This document shows, piece after piece, positions 8,487 through 16,963 of a stretch of DNA of 64,000 nucleotides (position 1 is the first letter of the stretch; the number at the start of each line of letters is the position of its first letter). The notes under the pieces are model-generated. The model saw only the letters and a program-made list of their open reading frames with translations, had not been told where the DNA came from and made no database searches. Source of the DNA: Bacteroidetes bacterium UBA1941. GTDB lineage: Bacteria; Bacteroidota; Bacteroidia; Chitinophagales; LD1. The position numbers were made by a program, and so were the translations under genes. The stretch is taken from positions 62,001 to 126,000 of the forward strand of contig DDEZ01000003.1 in NCBI GenBank assembly GCA_002336805.1, written 5' to 3'.

Positions 8487-9395
8487 ATGCTCAAGAAGAT
8501 GTCATGGCTGGCCATAGGCGGCGGCCTGCTGCTATTGCTGGGGGGCTTTGCCCGAGGCCGGTCGGGCCGTAGCGATTTTGATACCACGCGCGATCTGGTA
8601 GCCATGCGTAGCGTAGCCCATCAGGTACTACTCTATACCGGAGATAGCACGACTACCATCCCGCCCGTCACCCGCCTGTCCACAGACCATTACCGCATCT
8701 CCTTCCGCAATGCATTTGCCTTCCGCCCCGACACACTCGCGCATATCATAGATGAGGTGGTAGCTACAGACCGGGGTACTGGCCGGTATATAGTCACCGT
8801 ACTGGAGGAGCAGACGGACCAGGTGGTCTATGGCTACTCCATGGCAGGCCCTCATCAGCAGGAGCTCGTGGCCTGCGCGCAGCGGCTGCAGCCACTGAGG
8901 CGCTATAGCATAGACGTCAGGTTTCAGGAGGGGGCGCCGGTCAGCTCCGCGCTCTATATGAGCGGCGGCGGACTCCTGCTCATAGGCTTATTACTGCTGG
9001 GTATATGGAGGTATAGGAGACAGCCGGTCACGATAGCCGCTGAGCCGGGCATAGACCCGCAGCCACAGGCGATGGCACAGCAGGGAGAGATCATCATAGG
9101 CAGCTTCCTCTTCCACCCGGAGCAGCAGCGGCTGGAGCGGGGTGGCGTACACACAGCCCTCACTGCCAAGGAGGCGCGCATACTGCACATTTTTGCCAGA
9201 GAGCAGGATGCCATCATAGACCGCCGGCGGCTGCAAAAGGAAATATGGGAAGACGAAGGCGTCATAGTAGGTCGCAGCCTGGATATGTTCATCTCCCGCC
9301 TCCGGCGGAAACTGGAAGCCGACCCCGCAGTCCGTATCGTCAATATCCACGGCAAGGGATATAAACTCGAGATCGGCATCGATACAGGAAACTAG
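8487..9395 (+). CDS. Membrane-anchored winged-helix transcription regulator (ToxR-like topology)
   Basis: A 302-residue protein. The start is at ATG 8487; an in-frame TTG at 8481 lies inside the -7 box. A first membrane segment (about 7-22, WLAIGGGLLLLLGG) is followed by a predicted periplasmic domain of about 130 residues, a second membrane segment (about 160-178, GGGLLLIGLLLLGIW) and positively charged RYRR. The C-terminal OmpR/PhoB-type winged-helix domain (about 205-300) has LTAKEARILHIFA, a recognition-helix region with VGRSLDMFISRLRRKLE, and the final HGKGYKLEIG. DNA binding is therefore tethered to the inner membrane and the periplasmic part can sense. The divergent neighbour is a secreted propeller protein, a likely sensory partner. 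Confidence 0.85.
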   Translation: MLKKMSWLAIGGGLLLLLGGFARGRSGRSDFDTTRDLVAMRSVAHQVLLYTGDSTTTIPPVTRLSTDHYRISFRNAFAFRPDTLAHIIDEVVATDRGTGRYIVTVLEEQTDQVVYGYSMAGPHQQELVACAQRLQPLRRYSIDVRFQEGAPVSSALYMSGGGLLLIGLLLLGIWRYRRQPVTIAAEPGIDPQPQAMAQQGEIIIGSFLFHPEQQRLERGGVHTALTAKEARILHIFAREQDAIIDRRRLQKEIWEDEGVIVGRSLDMFISRLRRKLEADPAVRIVNIHGKGYKLEIGIDTGN

Positions 9396-9434
9396 TATAG
9401 CCGCATCAGCCTGCTATCCACTATGGTCATGGCC

Positions 9435-9800
9435 CTACATGGCCGGCACCGTAGCGCCGTGCTTCAGCCCCCACATGGCCATTGCATTCAGCACCGGTGT
9501 CAGGTCCTGGCCGGTAGGCGAGAGGCTGTAGTCTGTGTGCGGAGGCACTACCTGATGTACTCGGCGCTCTACCAGTCCGTCAGCCTCCAGCTCTTTGAGC
9601 TGCTGTATCAGCATTTTCTCAGAGATAGGGGGGATGCACCGGCGCAGCTCACTATAGCGCTTGGTACCTGACATGAGGTGGTAGAGGATGGTAGACTTCC
9701 ACCGGCCTCCTATGAGGTCCAGGGTATGGGTCACGGGGCAGCGGAGCTCGGCCAGCTTATTCAGCTGGTTGCTCGAGGTGTCTTTGATCGGAGTGCTCAT
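9435..9800 (-). CDS. HxlR-family transcriptional regulator
   Basis: A 121-residue winged-helix DNA-binding protein with the HxlR core: CPVTHTLDLIGGRWKSTILY near the N terminus, RYSELRRCIPPISEKMLIQQLKELEADGLV as the recognition helix and wing, and DYSLSPTGQDLTPVL towards the dimer helix. Cys21 sits at the position used for electrophile or redox sensing in HxlR proteins such as YodB and HypR. It is transcribed away from an NmrA-like NAD(P)-binding gene, the usual pairing in which the regulator represses a detoxifying reductase and itself. The operator candidates are described at 9815-9854. Confidence 0.92.
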   Translation of the reverse strand: MSTPIKDTSSNQLNKLAELRCPVTHTLDLIGGRWKSTILYHLMSGTKRYSELRRCIPPISEKMLIQQLKELEADGLVERRVHQVVPPHTDYSLSPTGQDLTPVLNAMAMWGLKHGATVPAM

Positions 9801-9814
9801 GATGTGGCTTCTTT

Positions 9815-9854
9815 GTACCTACTTTAGGGTAAGTACTTGTAGAAAAGTAAGTAC
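9815..9854. promoter_or_regulatory. Tandem palindromic operator for the HxlR regulator
   Basis: Two overlapping inverted repeats with 6-bp spacers share a half-site. GTACCTAC (9815-9822) pairs with GTAAGTAC (9829-9836), 7 of 8 positions matching. GTACTTGT (9833-9840) pairs with GTAAGTAC (9847-9854), 6 of 8 matching. The two sites are offset by 18 bp. They fill the divergent spacer and cover the -33 region of the rightward promoter, which fits repression. The GTAC-centred form is typical of HxlR-family operators. Confidence 0.75.
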
Positions 9855-9867
9855 AAAGATACATTTG
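9837..9867 (+). promoter_or_regulatory. Promoter of the NmrA-like gene
   Basis: TTG at 9837-9839 is separated by 20 bp from TACATTTG at 9860-9867, a full match to the Bacteroidota TAnnTTTG -7 box. The leader is about 40 bases and A-rich, ending at the ATG at 9910. The -33 part lies within the palindromic operator. Confidence 0.7.
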
Positions 9868-9909
9868 CATCCGGATATTCCAATACAAACGATCAAAACA
9901 CAAAACACA

Positions 9910-10803
9910 ATGAAGATCATCATCACCGGCTCTACAGGCCATATCAGCAAACCGCTCACTCAAACCCTCACTGCCGCCGGCCACGATGTGACCGTAGTGA
10001 CCAGCAGCGCAGACCGCACTGCAGAGATCACCGCCCTCGGTGCTACCACTGCTGTGGGCAGCCTCACAGATGCCGCTTTTGTGACGCGCATCCTGGCAGG
10101 GGCAGACAGCGCCTACCTCATGATGCCACCAAATCTGAACGTGCCCGACCTCTTTGCTCATCAAAAGAGCATAGCCGACGTCTACGCACAGGCCGTAAAG
10201 GACAGCGGTATCAAACGTGTAGTCCTGCTGAGCAGCATCGGTGCTCATCGCGGCCAGGGCACAGGCCCTATAGACGGCTCAGCCTACTTTGAGCGCGCGC
10301 TGAGCCCACTGGCGGGCAGCGTGAGCATCCACGTCCTGCGTCCCGGATTTTTTTACTACAACCTCCTCAGTCAGATAGGCATGATCAAAGGCGGTGGTAT
10401 CATGGGGGCTTCGCAGCCGGCAGACTTCCGCCATGTACTGGTCCATCCTGTAGATATCGCTGCAGCCGCAGCCACCGCCGTAGCTACCACCGGCACACCA
10501 GGCGTGACTGTAGAGTACATAGCCAGTGATGATACGCACACCTGGTCAGAGATCACAGCGGCTATCGGTACGGCTATCGGCCAGCCAGCTTTGCCATACA
10601 TCGAGTTTACTGACGAGCAATTGCAGGGCGGCCTGGAGCAGGCAGGTCTCAATAGTGGCATCGCCGCTACCTTCACACAGATGAATAAAGCGCTACGCGA
10701 GGGCGTGATATTCGAAGACTACCGCCAGCACACCGCTACCTACGGCAAAGTAAAACTGGAAGACTACGCCAAAGAGTTTGCAGCCGTTTATAGCGCGAGC
10801 TGA
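9910..10803 (+). CDS. NmrA-like NAD(P)-binding oxidoreductase
   Basis: A 297-residue Rossmann-fold protein. The ATG at 9910 is chosen because the glycine-rich nucleotide motif ITGSTGHISKPL starts 4 residues later and the promoter lies upstream; longer in-frame starts run through the operator. Other family features are VVLLSSIGAHRG and LRPGFFYYNLL. It belongs to the atypical SDR/NmrA group of NAD(P)H-dependent quinone or azo reductases and sensors. Divergence from an HxlR regulator with a shared operator suggests induction by electrophiles or quinones. The substrate cannot be deduced. Confidence 0.85.
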   Translation: MKIIITGSTGHISKPLTQTLTAAGHDVTVVTSSADRTAEITALGATTAVGSLTDAAFVTRILAGADSAYLMMPPNLNVPDLFAHQKSIADVYAQAVKDSGIKRVVLLSSIGAHRGQGTGPIDGSAYFERALSPLAGSVSIHVLRPGFFYYNLLSQIGMIKGGGIMGASQPADFRHVLVHPVDIAAAAATAVATTGTPGVTVEYIASDDTHTWSEITAAIGTAIGQPALPYIEFTDEQLQGGLEQAGLNSGIAATFTQMNKALREGVIFEDYRQHTATYGKVKLEDYAKEFAAVYSAS

Positions 10804-10840
10804 TCAGGTATTTCTAATTCAATATAATCGGCAATATGTA

Positions 10841-10870
10841 AAAAAGCCTGGTCCATGGACCAGGCTTTTT
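10841..10870. terminator. Bidirectional intrinsic terminator
   Basis: A perfect 30-bp palindrome with a GC-rich core (GCCTGGTCC and its complement) bounded by A5 on the left and T5 on the right. It lies between two convergent genes ending at 10803 (+) and 10892 (-) and can serve both. Confidence 0.9.
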
Positions 10871-10891
10871 CTAGTTCGTAATATTGTGCTT

Positions 10892-13800
10892 TTATCTCAG
10901 CAGTGTCACATTGCCGCTCAGGTGTACGGTCTTCTGCACGTGGTTTTCCATACCGGAAAACTCGAGGATGTAGGTGTAGACCTCCATCGGTTGTGCCTGG
11001 CCATTGTAGGTGCCATCCCATTTTGCATCGAGTGCATTGCTTTCAAATATGAGCTGTCCCCACCTGTTGTAGATATGGAGGCTCAGTGCGGTCGGATTGT
11101 GGCAGAGCATCACTGGGCGGAAGTATTCATTCAGCCCATCACCATTCGGCGAGAATGCATTGGCCATCGTGATCCGGCACTCACAGTCCTGGAATGCTAC
11201 GATCACCGAGTCTGTGAGCGCACCGCAGGTATTGGTCACATCTACACGGTAGAGTGTAGTGCCCGCGCCTGTAGTACCCGCAGTGACATAGATCACCGGT
11301 GTAGTAGCAGTGAGGCCGGTCCACTGATAGGTGGTCGCATTGGCGGTGGTCGCATCCAGCGTCACAGTGTCTCCGGTGCATGGAGAGAGGCTGTCTGGCA
11401 GTGTGAGCGTGCCTAGTAGCGGCAGTGCGCCTATAGAGATCGCATCGCTGCCTGTGCAGCCATTCACAGTCACCGTCACAGAGTAGGTACCGTCACTCAC
11501 ACTCACCGTAGGCTGTGTGCCGCCTGTGCTCCAGGCATACAGGGTAGCGCCTGTGGTAGTAGCATCCAGCGTGGCTGTGTTGCCCGGGCATACTGCCGTA
11601 TCAGTACTAGTGATCACAGGTGTAGGATTAGGTATCACAGTAGTGGTCACCGGTGCCGAGACCGCACTCTGGCAGCCGAGCTGTGTAGTAACCACGGTAA
11701 AGGTGCCGGCAGTAGTGACGGTCACAGTCTGTGTCGTAGCACCGTTGCTCCACAGGTTGCCCGTCGTAGCGCTGCTGGTCAGCGTCACTGAGCTGCCCTG
11801 GCAGAAGGAGAGTGGCCCTGACGCAGTGATCGTAGGAGTAGCCGGTATCGGATTGACCGTGACTACTGCTGCCGTAGAGGCAGGACTGGTACAGCCACCT
11901 GCGGTCTGTGTCACAGTATAGCTGCCTCCGGCCAAAACTGTAATGCTCTGCGTAGTAGCGCCGGTACTCCATGTATTGCCCGTGGCGGCGCTGGAGGTCA
12001 GCACTACGCTATCTCCCTGGCAGAAGGTGAGTGGCCCGCCGCTGATGGCCGGTGCCGATGGCCCGCCATTCACACCTACGGTCACGCTGTCTATATAGGT
12101 ACAGCCTTTGGCGTCGGTGATCGTCACTTTGTATGGTCCTCCGCTGAGTCCAGTGATCGCGCTGCTTGTTTGCGCATTGCTCCAGAGGTATGTGTAGCCA
12201 CCGTTGCTACCGCTCACGGTCACTGAGGCAGAGCCGTTGCTCACGCCGCAGTCTGCATTCACAGTATTGTGAGATACAGTATATGGAGTAGGCTCTGTCA
12301 CAGATACGGTCACCGTATCTGCACAACCTGCTACATCGCTCACTATGGCAGTATAGGTCACACCAGGGTGCAGCCCATAGGCGCTATCTGTAGTAGCACC
12401 GCTGATGCCGGCCGCAGGTGTCCATGCGTAGAAGAAAGGACTGGAGCCCCCACTCACATTCACAGCTGCAGAACCATTGTTAGCCCCGTTGCAGCTTACA
12501 TTGATCGTAGTACCTACCGCTGCATTCACAGCAGGCGATACTGTCACCGTATTATTGCTGATAGCAGTACAGCCCAGTGCATCGGTCACCGTAGTCGCAT
12601 AGTTGCCTGCACTCAGGCTACCTGCCGTAGCAGTGGTGCTTACGTTTGGTGCCCATGTATAGGTGTAGCCTGTCGTGCCGCCGGTAGTGGTCAGCACTAT
12701 GAGCCCGTTGCTATTGCCGCAGGTAGCATGCGTCACCACTGGTGATACGCTGAGTGCGGCCGCAGGCTGGCTGATGTTAAATGTCACTACACCCGAGCAG
12801 CCCGCCTGGTCATTGACCGTCACCGTGTAGGTATTGGCAGCGAGATTGGATGCAGTAGGGCCGGAGCTTACGTTAGGTGACCAGGTATAGGTATATGGGG
12901 TAGTACCGCCGGAGGCCGTCACCTGTGCTGCACCGGTGGTCGCACCGTAGCAGTTCACATTGGTCTGGCCGCCCTGCGCCACGCTGAATCCGTTCGTAGA
13001 TGCCACAGAGGCAGACGTGGCAAAGGTACAGGCATGAGCATCTGTCACGGTTACATTATACGTACCTACACCCAGGCTGCTAGCCGTGGCAGATGAGCTC
13101 ACGTTTGGAGACCAGGTATAGCTATAGCCTGCGGTACCACCTGCAGGGGTGATGGTGACCTGGCCCGTGCTGCCGCCGCAGCTCGTAGGCGTGGTAGCTG
13201 CCGTAGCAGACAGCGCCGACACCGGCTGCGTGATGGTGAATGATGCAGAAGCGCTGCAGCCACCTGCATCGCGCACGGTCACTGTGTATGTACCTGCCGT
13301 GAGGCCTGTAGCAGAGTCTGCTGTGCTGCCACCAGCAGACCAGGTGTATGTCAGCGGAGCAGTACCGCCGGATACCGATACATGTGCCACGCCATTGCTG
13401 CCGCCGTAGCAGCTCACATTGGTCTGCGGCCCTGCGGTAGCGGTCACCTGTGTAGATGGAGCCAGGGTAGCACTGGTCGTGGCAGTACAGCCGCGGCTGT
13501 CTGTCACAGTGATGTTATAGGTGCCTGCGGCGAGGTTCAGTGCAGAGTCTATGGTCGTCACATTGGGCAGCCATGTGTAGGTATAGGCCGGTGTGCCTCC
13601 TGTAGCGCGTACTACTATTTTTCCGTTGCTACCGCCGCAGGTAGGCTGTGTGGCAGTATTGCTCAGCGCCAGTGCACTGGCCGGCTGCGTGATGGTAAAG
13701 CTGGCCGTACCAGTACAACCATTTGCATCGCGCACGGTCACTGTATAGGTGCCGGCGGCCAGGTTGCGCGCAGAGTCTGCTGTGCTCACATTGGGAGACC

Positions 13801-15697
13801 AGGTATAGGTGATCGGCGCTGTAGCGCCGGAGACCGTCACATGTGCTACACCATTATTGCCGCCATTACAGTTTACATTGGTTTGCGGGCCTGCGCTCAC
13901 TGTGATAGCAGAGGCAGATGCTACCGTAGCTGATACCACAGCAGAGCAGCCATTGGCGTCTGTCACGGTGATACTATAGTTGCCTGCAGCCAAGTTGGTA
14001 GCAGAGTCACGCGTACTTACGTTTGGAGACCATACATAGGTATAGCCCGGAGTGCCGCCTGTGGTAGAGAGTACTATTTTGCCGGTATTGGTCGTACAGC
14101 CTGCAGGTACATTGGTCAGCACACTGCTGGCCACATTAGTAGTAGGCCCCGTGATGGTGAAGGATGCTGTACCCGAGCAGCCGCTCGCATCAGATACCGT
14201 CACTGTATAGGTGCCTGCTATCAGGCCTGATGCTGAGTCCGTCGTACTTACGTTTGGAGACCAGGTATAGGTGAGCGGCGCTGTGCCACCCGTATGATTC
14301 ACTTTGGCAAATCCCGATGCATTTCGCGCGCAGGCTACATTCACCGTGCGGCCCGGTGTGACTGTCAGGTTGCACGTATTGCACGGTGGTAGCGTAGCTA
14401 TATTCCATGAGGTCACAGTCGTGCCGGCATTGTCTATCACGCGCAGTGTATCAGTGCCCGCAGCTGGCGTATAGGTAGTGGCTGCGCCGGTGCTCACGGT
14501 TTTCCATCCATAGGTAGTGACCCATGTACCACCCAGGCAGAATCCGCCAAAGAGCACACCGCCCTGGCATACACTGCCCACGCTGTCCCACGTTTGCCAC
14601 GTATATGGCGCAGTGCCGCCTGATACGGTCAGTGAGCCGCTGGTATTGCGGCAGAGCGTAGTAGGGCAGGCCGCATTCACAGCTATAGAGGTGGTCTGCA
14701 CGCAGCCCGTAGCATCAGTGATAGAGACAGTATAGCTACCTGCACCCAGATTGGAGAGCGAGGTGCCGCTGCCACCCGGTGCCGACCATGCATAGCTGAA
14801 TGGTGTCGTACAGCCTTGTGCATTCACACTCACACTTCCGTTATTGCTACCGCATGTGGCATTGACAGAGTCAGTGAGTACAGTGATGCCGCACTGGTTA
14901 GGCAGTGCCACAGAGACATTGACATCATCTATATAGTAGTAGATGTATGGGTTAAATGTGCTGCAGTTTAGCGAGACATAGTTTGTGTTATTGTCATTCT
15001 TAAAGTTGCCGATAGTGAAGTACCTCTCCCCACCGGTAGCTGTATAGATCCACTGTATAGGTACCCAGTTGATCGTATCCATGATAGCCGGTCCGCACAT
15101 GTTGAGTTGTGGCGTCACATTGATCAGCGCATTGCTGGGGCAGGCATTGTGCTGGTACAGTGTATTGGAAAAGTAAACACCGATACTATTGCTACCCCAC
15201 ATCACACCCTCCGGCAGGCTCACATAGAAGCGTACCAGGTATTTCTGCCCTGCTACCAGCGGCGTAGAGAGTTGCCCCTCTATATACTCACGGTAGTTGT
15301 CATTCAGCCGCACGCAGCCTACAAAGCCCTCACTGAGTATGATCCCTGCATGGTGCGTACCGGTGCGGGAGGCCTGATAGCCCAGCAGGCCGTTGGGGCT
15401 ATTGGCGCCGCCCAGCTGTATCGCACAGCCCGCATACAGATCAGGAGAGGAGCAGCTATCCGCGCCGGTATTGGTAGAGTTCCAGTTAGTAGCTAGGTTA
15501 AACTGGCTGATACCTGCCGGGCACGAAGATGTGGTCTCAAAACTCGGATTGAGCACGAGGTTCTGCGCCTGCAGCGAGATAGTCACACAGCACAAAATAC
15601 TAAGTGCCGTGAGCATACACAGCCTGGCCCTGGATGCTATCTGGGTTGCGAAATAAAACAGGGAACTGGTGTGAAACCGGGTAGAAGGTTGATTCAT
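10892..15697 (-). CDS. Giant secreted SprB-repeat protein with T9SS type B sorting domain
   Basis: A 1601-residue exported protein. A signal peptide lies near the N terminus (MLTALSILCCVTISLQAQ, from residue 28), so the real start may be ATG 15616 rather than 15697. The mature N terminus (NLVLNPSFE) begins a lectin-like domain of about 230 residues. About twelve SprB-type repeats of some 65 residues follow (pattern C-x-G-x-N-G ... TYTWSPN ... AGTYTVTVTDANGC), then about four Ig-like units beginning FCQGDSVVLT. The gliding-motility-associated C-terminal domain has FSPNGDGLNEYF, IYNRWGQLIFES and WDGTYNGQ. It is probably exported by T9SS and attached to or released from the surface as an adhesin. 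It is monocistronic, ending at a strong terminator. Confidence 0.9.
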   Translation of the reverse strand: MNQPSTRFHTSSLFYFATQIASRARLCMLTALSILCCVTISLQAQNLVLNPSFETTSSCPAGISQFNLATNWNSTNTGADSCSSPDLYAGCAIQLGGANSPNGLLGYQASRTGTHHAGIILSEGFVGCVRLNDNYREYIEGQLSTPLVAGQKYLVRFYVSLPEGVMWGSNSIGVYFSNTLYQHNACPSNALINVTPQLNMCGPAIMDTINWVPIQWIYTATGGERYFTIGNFKNDNNTNYVSLNCSTFNPYIYYYIDDVNVSVALPNQCGITVLTDSVNATCGSNNGSVSVNAQGCTTPFSYAWSAPGGSGTSLSNLGAGSYTVSITDATGCVQTTSIAVNAACPTTLCRNTSGSLTVSGGTAPYTWQTWDSVGSVCQGGVLFGGFCLGGTWVTTYGWKTVSTGAATTYTPAAGTDTLRVIDNAGTTVTSWNIATLPPCNTCNLTVTPGRTVNVACARNASGFAKVNHTGGTAPLTYTWSPNVSTTDSASGLIAGTYTVTVSDASGCSGTASFTITGPTTNVASSVLTNVPAGCTTNTGKIVLSTTGGTPGYTYVWSPNVSTRDSATNLAAGNYSITVTDANGCSAVVSATVASASAITVSAGPQTNVNCNGGNNGVAHVTVSGATAPITYTWSPNVSTADSARNLAAGTYTVTVRDANGCTGTASFTITQPASALALSNTATQPTCGGSNGKIVVRATGGTPAYTYTWLPNVTTIDSALNLAAGTYNITVTDSRGCTATTSATLAPSTQVTATAGPQTNVSCYGGSNGVAHVSVSGGTAPLTYTWSAGGSTADSATGLTAGTYTVTVRDAGGCSASASFTITQPVSALSATAATTPTSCGGSTGQVTITPAGGTAGYSYTWSPNVSSSATASSLGVGTYNVTVTDAHACTFATSASVASTNGFSVAQGGQTNVNCYGATTGAAQVTASGGTTPYTYTWSPNVSSGPTASNLAANTYTVTVNDQAGCSGVVTFNISQPAAALSVSPVVTHATCGNSNGLIVLTTTGGTTGYTYTWAPNVSTTATAGSLSAGNYATTVTDALGCTAISNNTVTVSPAVNAAVGTTINVSCNGANNGSAAVNVSGGSSPFFYAWTPAAGISGATTDSAYGLHPGVTYTAIVSDVAGCADTVTVSVTEPTPYTVSHNTVNADCGVSNGSASVTVSGSNGGYTYLWSNAQTSSAITGLSGGPYKVTITDAKGCTYIDSVTVGVNGGPSAPAISGGPLTFCQGDSVVLTSSAATGNTWSTGATTQSITVLAGGSYTVTQTAGGCTSPASTAAVVTVNPIPATPTITASGPLSFCQGSSVTLTSSATTGNLWSNGATTQTVTVTTAGTFTVVTTQLGCQSAVSAPVTTTVIPNPTPVITSTDTAVCPGNTATLDATTTGATLYAWSTGGTQPTVSVSDGTYSVTVTVNGCTGSDAISIGALPLLGTLTLPDSLSPCTGDTVTLDATTANATTYQWTGLTATTPVIYVTAGTTGAGTTLYRVDVTNTCGALTDSVIVAFQDCECRITMANAFSPNGDGLNEYFRPVMLCHNPTALSLHIYNRWGQLIFESNALDAKWDGTYNGQAQPMEVYTYILEFSGMENHVQKTVHLSGNVTLLR

Positions 15698-15839
15698 AAA
15701 ATGGTGAAGGTTTAGCCTTCTAAATCTACATTATATGCAGGTCGTATCCAAACAAAATTTTAATGATTTCTTAAGATTCAGGAATAGAGATTTTTATTTA
15801 TATATAAAATGTATTTATACCGTACTTTGCTACTTTATC

Positions 15840-15847
15840 TACATTTG
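15840..15847 (+). promoter_or_regulatory. -7 promoter element TACATTTG
   Basis: A full TAnnTTTG match 4 bases upstream of the ATG of the 27-residue frame at 15852, again implying little or no leader. No TTG box at the standard distance was found. Confidence 0.4.
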
Positions 15848-15851
15848 ATTT

Positions 15852-15935
15852 ATGAAGAAGTTGTTTGCTTTTTTGCTATCGATTACGCTGCTATCAGCTG
15901 CTCAGGTTTGGCCTGTAGGGTATCGCCACAGTTAA
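15852..15935 (+). CDS. Orphan signal-peptide ORF, 27 aa
   Basis: ATG 15852 begins MKKLFAFLLSITLLSAAQ, a textbook signal peptide. After the likely cleavage site only nine residues (VWPVGYRHS) remain before TAA 15933-15935. A -7 element lies directly upstream. It is either the stump of a lost secreted-protein gene or a secreted micropeptide. The hydrolase gene starts 48 bases downstream and could share the transcript. The sequence alone does not decide between remnant and real peptide. Confidence 0.35.
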   Translation: MKKLFAFLLSITLLSAAQVWPVGYRHS

Positions 15936-15983
15936 AGTATATCTTTACTATATTTCATTTTTCTTGTTTCTAAAAAAACTACA

Positions 15984-16805
15984 ATGAGCAAAATCAAAGT
16001 ACAAGACGGCACAGAGATCTACTACAAAGACTGGGGCACCGGACAGCCCATCGTATTCCATCACGGCTGGCCTCTCAGTGGAGATGACTGGGATAAGCAG
16101 ATGATGTTTTTCCTGCAGCATGGCTACCGCGTCATAGCACATGATCGCCGTGGCCACGGGCGCTCTACGCAGGTGGCTACGGGCCATGATATGGATACCT
16201 ATGCGGCAGACGTCGCTGCGCTGGTAGCCGCGCTGGACCTCAGAGATGCTATACACGTAGGCCACTCTACCGGCGGCGGCGAGGTGATACGCTATGTAGC
16301 CAAGCATGGTCAGGGCCGGGTAGCCAAAGCAGTGCTGATCAGCGCCGTGACACCCTCTATGGTGCAGAGCGCCACCAATCCTGATGGTGTGCCAATGGCT
16401 ATCTTTGACGAGATAAGGCAGCAGACAGCTACCAATAGGGCGCAGTACTTTGCTGACTTCACACTTCCGTTCTTTGGGTATAATAGAGAGGGTGCCAAGG
16501 TATCTCAGGGAGTACGTGACAACTGGTGGCGCCAGGGTATGACAGGCAGTATACAGGCCCATTACGCATGCGTAAAGGTTTTCTCAGAGACAGATTTTAC
16601 AGAAGACCTGAAGAGCGCAGATGTGCCGGTACTCGTATTGCACGGAGAGGATGACCAGATAGTACCATACCAGATCACCGCGCTGAAAGCGGCCAAACTC
16701 TTGAAAAATGGCACACTGAAGACCTATCCCGGCTTTCCGCATGGTATGCCTACCACAGAGGCTGATACGATCAATGCCGATATACTGGCCTTTATAAAAG
16801 GATAA
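15984..16805 (+). CDS. Alpha/beta hydrolase (non-haem haloperoxidase/arylesterase type)
   Basis: A 273-residue soluble enzyme of the cofactor-free haloperoxidase/esterase group. The oxyanion region is FHHGWPLSGDDW, the nucleophile Ser95 is in GHSTGGGE, the acid is Asp224 in HGEDDQIVP, and His253 in GFPHGMPTT completes the triad. HDRRGHGRS is also typical. It should hydrolyse small esters, and such enzymes can show perhydrolase or haloperoxidase activity; the natural substrate is unknown. There is no signal peptide. A strong terminator follows 25 bases after the stop. Confidence 0.92.
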   Translation: MSKIKVQDGTEIYYKDWGTGQPIVFHHGWPLSGDDWDKQMMFFLQHGYRVIAHDRRGHGRSTQVATGHDMDTYAADVAALVAALDLRDAIHVGHSTGGGEVIRYVAKHGQGRVAKAVLISAVTPSMVQSATNPDGVPMAIFDEIRQQTATNRAQYFADFTLPFFGYNREGAKVSQGVRDNWWRQGMTGSIQAHYACVKVFSETDFTEDLKSADVPVLVLHGEDDQIVPYQITALKAAKLLKNGTLKTYPGFPHGMPTTEADTINADILAFIKG

Positions 16806-16829
16806 GAGTATTATTTTCTAGATCACAGT

Positions 16830-16859
16830 CGCGCTCATAAAATGAGCGCGGCTTTTTTT
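16830..16859 (+). terminator. Intrinsic terminator of the hydrolase gene
   Basis: A 9-bp perfect stem (CGCGCTCAT, 16830-16838; complement 16842-16850) with an AAA loop, followed by GC and seven T residues. Confidence 0.9.
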
Positions 16860-16910
16860 GTATATCATATCGGCATACCCGCGTCCGGATCTCTATCCAT
16901 CCGAAAACTA

Positions 16911-16941
16911 AAAGGCCATGAGCATTATACTCATGGCCTTT
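16911..16941 (-). terminator. Intrinsic terminator of the giant leftward adhesin gene
   Basis: A 12-bp perfect stem (AAAGGCCATGAG and its complement) with a 7-nt loop. On the minus strand it is followed by CTTTTAGTTTT-type T-rich sequence. It lies 22 bases downstream of the leftward gene ending at 16964. Confidence 0.85.
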
Positions 16942-16963
16942 CGGTTTCAGTGATTATTGTTTC

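Noticed and set aside
12269..13933. Several open frames antisense to the SprB-repeat protein
   Set aside because: They follow the repeat periodicity and low stop-codon content of the real gene and show no domains.
11900..14900. Regular DNA repeats that might suggest a CRISPR array
   Set aside because: Units are about 195 bp, translate in one frame into SprB repeats and have no short identical repeats with unique spacers. No cas gene is present anywhere in the window.
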